In this document: piece after piece, positions 60,615 to 64,000 of the stretch
How positions within the stretch are numbered: position 1 is the stretch's first letter
How the letters are laid out: each line of letters starts with the position of its first letter
Assembly (NCBI RefSeq): GCF_000183745.1
Contig: NC_014761.1
Coordinates: forward strand, 310,001 to 374,000
Direction: 5' to 3'
Source: Oceanithermus profundus DSM 14977
Lineage (GTDB): Bacteria; Deinococcota; Deinococci; Deinococcales; Marinithermaceae
DNA: 64,000 nucleotides
The notes under the pieces: model-generated
The model's database searches: none
Seen by the model: the letters and a program-made list of their open reading frames with translations, nothing else
What the model was told of the DNA's origin: nothing
Translations under genes and position numbers: made by a program

Positions 60615-61880
60615 CTACTGCAGCGAGAAGCCGTACGGGTCGCTGCTGACCATGTAGCCGCTCTCGCTCAGCGGGGCGCCGAAGAAGGTGGCCAACAGGA
60701 TAAGCATGGGCGGGGTCTGGCCCGCGGCCGTCAGCTGGTCGAGGTCGCCCTCGAGCAGTCCGTCGAGGCGGAAGGCGACCACCTGCCAGGTGTAGGGGTT
60801 GGTGCCGTAGCTCGCGCCGAAGGGGCTCAGGTCGGGCAGCACGAACTCGCTCCCCGCGGTGTAGACGGTGAGGTTGAGGTCGCCGCTGAAGGCGAGCATC
60901 GTGATCGCCCCGTCCGGGGGCTGCCAGCGGAAGGGCGCGTCGGCGGCGATGCTGGCCCCGTCGCTGGGCTCGAGAAGGGCGACGGGATCGTAGAGGGCCA
61001 GGGTGTGCGCGGTCGCGGAGGTCGGGACGCCCGTCCAGCGGACGCTGAACAGCTGGCTGCCGCCCGAGGCGGCGGCGTAGAGCACCGTCCGGGCGGCGGC
61101 GAGGGTGGGGCTGCGCACGGTGAACTGGGCGCCGGCAGGGCTGGTGTCCTGGTAGGTGACGATGGCAAGCCCCCAGACGTCCGGAGCGGCGAAGCGGACG
61201 CCCGCGGCCTGGATCGAGGGGTTCAGCCCCGTGGGGATGTCGGTGGTGACGGTGAGGTCGTGGGTGCCGGAGATGGGGGTGAGCAGGACGTCCACGTTCG
61301 CCAGGTTGTCACCGGTCGCCAGGTTGAGGTCTGCGTGGGTGCCGTACCCCGCGAAGTCCTGCGCGTTCCCGTTCGCGTCCTCGCTCCACTCGAGCGCGTA
61401 GACGGCGGCGCTGGCTACGGGCTGAAGGAGCTTGACGTTGAGGCTGTAGCTGGTCGTGCTGCCGGGCGCCGTCACGCTGGTGTAGCCCAGGGCGTGGTCC
61501 GAGACGACCTGCACGCCGACGGTGTCGCCCGACGTCGTGCTTTGGACGTCCCCGCTCACGTCCGCGCTGTACGACCCCGTGCTGTCGTTCACGAAGACGT
61601 AGGGATCGGTGCGCGTGAGACCCTGGTAGACAACAAAGTCGTTGCTCTTCTGTTCCACGATCAGGGTGTAGGGCGTGGTGATCCCGTCGAACGAAAAGCG
61701 GCCGCTGCCGTCGGTGGTGACCACCGACTGTCCGGGCACGAGCACGCGGATCCCCGGCACCGGCAGGCCGTTCGAGTTCACGACGACGCCCGTTATCTGC
61801 ACCGTCGCCACCTTGGGGGCCCCGCAGGCGGCGAGCAGCGCGGCCGCCAGGACCGCGAGGGCAAGAAGCTTCCATTTCAT
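60615..61880 (-). CDS. Lipoprotein with carboxypeptidase-regulatory-like beta domain
   Basis: A 421-residue lipoprotein: lipobox ALLAAC (Cys near 19). Residues about 27-75 (VQITGVVVNSNGLPVPGIRVLVPGQSVVTTDGSGRFSFDGI) form a CarboxypepD_reg-like/SdrD-B-like beta sandwich. The rest is beta-rich and Thr/Ser/Ala-rich with no motif I know; a late segment LLEPSDGASIAADAPFRWQPP resembles fibronectin-type or bacterial Ig-like starts. Likely displayed on the outer surface. It has no operon partner; its function is unknown. Confidence 0.75.
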   Translation of the reverse strand: MKWKLLALAVLAAALLAACGAPKVATVQITGVVVNSNGLPVPGIRVLVPGQSVVTTDGSGRFSFDGITTPYTLIVEQKSNDFVVYQGLTRTDPYVFVNDSTGSYSADVSGDVQSTTSGDTVGVQVVSDHALGYTSVTAPGSTTSYSLNVKLLQPVASAAVYALEWSEDANGNAQDFAGYGTHADLNLATGDNLANVDVLLTPISGTHDLTVTTDIPTGLNPSIQAAGVRFAAPDVWGLAIVTYQDTSPAGAQFTVRSPTLAAARTVLYAAASGGSQLFSVRWTGVPTSATAHTLALYDPVALLEPSDGASIAADAPFRWQPPDGAITMLAFSGDLNLTVYTAGSEFVLPDLSPFGASYGTNPYTWQVVAFRLDGLLEGDLDQLTAAGQTPPMLILLATFFGAPLSESGYMVSSDPYGFSLQ

Positions 61881-61914
61881 CGCGCTTCACCTCCAGCTTG
61901 AGGCTAGCGGCGAA

Positions 61915-61936
61915 GCGTCACAAGAGCGTCACAAGC
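61915..61936. repeat. 11-bp tandem repeat upstream of lipoprotein gene
   Basis: GCGTCACAAGA followed directly by GCGTCACAAGC; on the minus strand this gives two TTGTGACGC words one helical turn apart, about 35 bases before the lipoprotein start. Possible activator site. Confidence 0.35.
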
Positions 61937-61967
61937 CCCTGCGGTTCGGTAAAGAAACGCCGTTCGG

Positions 61968-62699
61968 CTAGGGGGCGGGCTCGAGCGCCTTGACGAGTTC
62001 CAGCAGCTCGCGGTGATCGCGGATGCGGGCCGTGGGCTCGGGCCCGGGCTCGCCGGCGTGGTCATCCCCGAAGAGCACCGCGTGCCGGTACCCGGTGCGG
62101 CGGGCGCCGGCGATGTCGGTGCGCGGGTGGTCGCCGGTGTGCAGCGCCGCTGAGGGCTCCACCCCCAGCGCCTCGAGGGCGGTCAGGAAGGCGCGCGGGT
62201 CGGGTTTGAAGACCCGCGTCTCGTCGGAAAAGGAGAAGGCGGAGAAGTAGGGGAGCAGCCCCTCGCGGTCGAGGTAATGGCGCAGCATCGCCCCGCCCGA
62301 GACCCCGGTGTCGGAGACGATGGCCAGCTTGTAGTGGCGCGCCAGCTCGGGCAGCGCCTCGTGCACCCCGGGGCGGACGACCAGGTCGGCGTCGCGCCCG
62401 GTCTCGGCCAGCGCCCGGGCGGTGCGGCGCACGAGGTCGGGGTCGTAGCGCACGCCCAGCAGCTTGAAGGCGTAGGCCACCCGGTCCTCGAGGGCCATGA
62501 AGACCCCGGCGCGCCAGGCGTCGTTAAACTTGCGGGTCGCCTGGCTCCAGGCGTCGCGCACCTCGGCCTCGCCCGCGGGCACGCCGGCCTCGTCGCTGGC
62601 GGCCAGCAGGATCTCGTAACGCTCGGGCAGCACCTGAGCGGCGTAGTTCGGCCCCTCGACCATCAAGGTTCCCCAGAAGTCAAAGGTCATCGCCTTCAT
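61968..62699 (-). CDS. HAD family hydrolase
   Basis: A 243-residue haloacid dehalogenase-type hydrolase. Motif I is FDFWGTLM (DxWGT, a common variant of DxDGT), a helical cap domain spans about 15-100, motif II is AIVSDTGVSG, the motif III Lys is in TRVFKPDPRAF, and motif IV is ALHTGDHPRTDIAGARRTGY. Note that the second acid of motif I is Trp, seen in dehalogenase-like and some phosphatase-like members, so the substrate could be a phosphate ester or a haloacid. The ATG at 62699 begins MKAMTFDFWG. It stands alone. Confidence 0.88.
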   Translation of the reverse strand: MKAMTFDFWGTLMVEGPNYAAQVLPERYEILLAASDEAGVPAGEAEVRDAWSQATRKFNDAWRAGVFMALEDRVAYAFKLLGVRYDPDLVRRTARALAETGRDADLVVRPGVHEALPELARHYKLAIVSDTGVSGGAMLRHYLDREGLLPYFSAFSFSDETRVFKPDPRAFLTALEALGVEPSAALHTGDHPRTDIAGARRTGYRHAVLFGDDHAGEPGPEPTARIRDHRELLELVKALEPAP

Positions 62700-62849
62700 G
62701 CTTCACCTCGCTTGAGCCCTGCGCGGCCTGCCGGGGCGGCCCCGCCCCGCCGCGCCTCGGGGCGGGCGCCCGTTGAGGGTAAACACGGCCCGACCGGCAC
62801 GTAGGGGACGTCCGGTGCGGCGGTCTACCGAAGGCGGCTTTGGATTATT

Positions 62850-64000
62850 TTACAACCCGAAGCGGGCGTAGATCGTGTCCACGTGCCGCAGGTAGTGGGC
62901 GGGGTCGAAGGCCGCGGCCAGCTCCTCGGGGGTGAGCGGGTTTTCCGGGTCGGCGGCCAGCAGCTCGGCCAGGTCGCGCCCCTCCTCCCAGCACTTCATG
63001 GCGTTTCGCTGCACCAGGCGGTAGGCGCGGTCGCGCTCCAGCCCCTTCTCGATGAGCAGGTTCAGCACCCGCTGGCTGTAGACGAGGCCGCGGGTGAGCG
63101 CGAGGTTCCGCTGGATGCGGTCCTCGTGCACCACCAGCCCCCGCAGCACCCGGGTGAGGCGGCGGGTGAGGTAGTGGGCCAGGGTGGTGGAATCGGGCAG
63201 GATCACCCGCTCCACCGAGGAGTGGCTGATGTCGCGTTCGTGCCACAGGGCCACGTTCTCGAGGGCGGCCTGCAGGTTCGACTTGAGCAGGCGGGCGAGG
63301 CCGGAGACGTTCTCGAGCGCCACCGGGTTCTTCTTGTGGGGCATCGAGCTCGAGCCCGTCTGCCCCGTACGGAAGGGCTCGCTGACCTCGAGCACCTCGG
63401 TGCGGGCGAGGTGGCGCAGCTCGACGGCGGCGCGCTCGAGGTTGGCGCCGAAGACCGCGAGCGCCGCCAGCACCTCGGCGTGTCGGTCGCGCGGGGCCAC
63501 CTGGGTACTCACCGGCTCGGGTACGAGGCCCAGGCGTTCGGCCACGTAGGCCTCCACCTCGGGCGGGGTGTGGGCGTAGTTGCCCACCGAGCCGCTCACC
63601 ACCGCGGTGGCGATGGCCTCGCGGGCGCGGCGAAGGCGTTCGCGGTCGCGCAGCCCCGCGGCGTAGAAGCTCAGGAAGCGCAGGCCGAAGGCCGTCGGCT
63701 CGGCGTGCACCCCGTGGGTGCGGCCCACGGCGGGGGTGCGCTTGTAGCGCACGGCGAGGTCGGCGAGCGCCGCGAGGAGCCCTTCCAGCTCGGCCAGGAC
63801 GAGGTCCAGCGCCTCGGCGAGCAGCCGGTTCTGGGCGGTGTCCACCACGTCGGAGCTGGTGAGGCCGTAGTGGAGGTAGCGCCGCACCGCCGCGTCGCCG
63901 CTGCGCTCCGCCAGGGCGCGCACGAAGGCGACCACGTCGTGGTGGGTCTCGGCCTCGATCGCCGCCACCCGCTCGCTGAACTCGGGTTCGAAGTCGCCGG
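62850..64000 (-). CDS. purB: Adenylosuccinate lyase, partial (N-terminus outside window)
   Basis: 383 codons of the C-terminal part; the frame stays open to base 64000, so the true start is beyond the window. The enzyme splits SAICAR and adenylosuccinate in purine synthesis. Signature segments: HHDVVAFVRALAERSG, YGLTSSDVVDTAQNRLLAEAL, GRTHGVHAEPTAFGLRF (catalytic His), and the fumarase-superfamily loop TGQTGSSSMPHKKNPVALENVSGLAR. It ends HYLRHVDTIYARFGL. No other purine gene is visible. Confidence 0.95.
   Translation of the reverse strand, partial: GDFEPEFSERVAAIEAETHHDVVAFVRALAERSGDAAVRRYLHYGLTSSDVVDTAQNRLLAEALDLVLAELEGLLAALADLAVRYKRTPAVGRTHGVHAEPTAFGLRFLSFYAAGLRDRERLRRAREAIATAVVSGSVGNYAHTPPEVEAYVAERLGLVPEPVSTQVAPRDRHAEVLAALAVFGANLERAAVELRHLARTEVLEVSEPFRTGQTGSSSMPHKKNPVALENVSGLARLLKSNLQAALENVALWHERDISHSSVERVILPDSTTLAHYLTRRLTRVLRGLVVHEDRIQRNLALTRGLVYSQRVLNLLIEKGLERDRAYRLVQRNAMKCWEEGRDLAELLAADPENPLTPEELAAAFDPAHYLRHVDTIYARFGL

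Overview
The window is about 69-70% GC and reads as chromosome of a thermophile in the Deinococcus-Thermus phylum, most likely family Thermaceae (the Oceanithermus/Marinithermus/Thermus group). The evidence is a Thermus-type S-layer/outer-envelope protein (SLH domain, coiled coil, beta-barrel), an aqualysin I-like protease, two M29 'thermophilic' aminopeptidases, a 164-residue CarD, a HisG-short/HisZ pair, and many genes whose -10 box lies 5-7 bases before the start codon (leaderless mRNAs). The genus is inferred, not proven. No phage, insertion sequence, CRISPR array or rRNA operon was seen.

Layout. 1-7.2 kb: end of a beta-helix surface protein, a lipoprotein, glmS, and the SLH surface protein with a long structured leader. 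7.2-17.3 kb: TPR protein, uvrB, a decayed E2-like protein carrying an E3-binding domain, an M29 peptidase, a LysM/NlpC-P60 cell-wall hydrolase, a CBS-protein/antiporter pair, cyclopropane fatty acid synthase, tRNA-Asn and a DUF3147 protein. 17.3-24.3 kb: a secreted-protein island with an aqualysin-like protease and three beta-helix lipoproteins, two of them recent duplicates. 24.4-27.2 kb: tetR-carD, a cyanophycinase-like protein and a P1 peptidase. 27.2-32.8 kb: an operon of two roadblock-like proteins flanking a membrane protein, with tsaE at its end. 32.8-46.2 kb: moaD-moaE fusion, hrcA, M29 peptidase, AlbA_2-type protein, amt-PII, DegV, nadE with a nitrilase partner, CBS protein, esterase, DUF4388 protein, AGCS symporter, ubiX, ispD. 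46.2-47.9 kb: a structured non-coding stretch, tRNA-Gly and a ferredoxin/flavodoxin-NADP reductase. 47.9-57.5 kb: a nine-gene operon led by an RpiR regulator. 57.5-64 kb: sfsA, hisZ-hisG, trmH, a lipoprotein, a HAD hydrolase and partial purB.

Two systems stand out. (1) The operon at 32741-27172 (minus strand) encodes a 217-residue protein and an 868-residue protein that appear to share the same N-terminal helical domain and the same roadblock/LC7-like C-terminal domain; the large one has about 650 residues of coiled coil inserted between them. A signal-peptide-bearing membrane protein with an acidic cytoplasmic tail lies between the two genes. (2) The operon at 57407-47912 joins a ribose-type ABC importer to a methylthioribose-kinase-like and a methylthioribose-1-phosphate-isomerase-like enzyme, a ribulose-phosphate epimerase, an LsrF-type class I aldolase and a zinc alcohol dehydrogenase. 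This predicts a 5-modified pentose catabolic route ending in DHAP plus an aldehyde.
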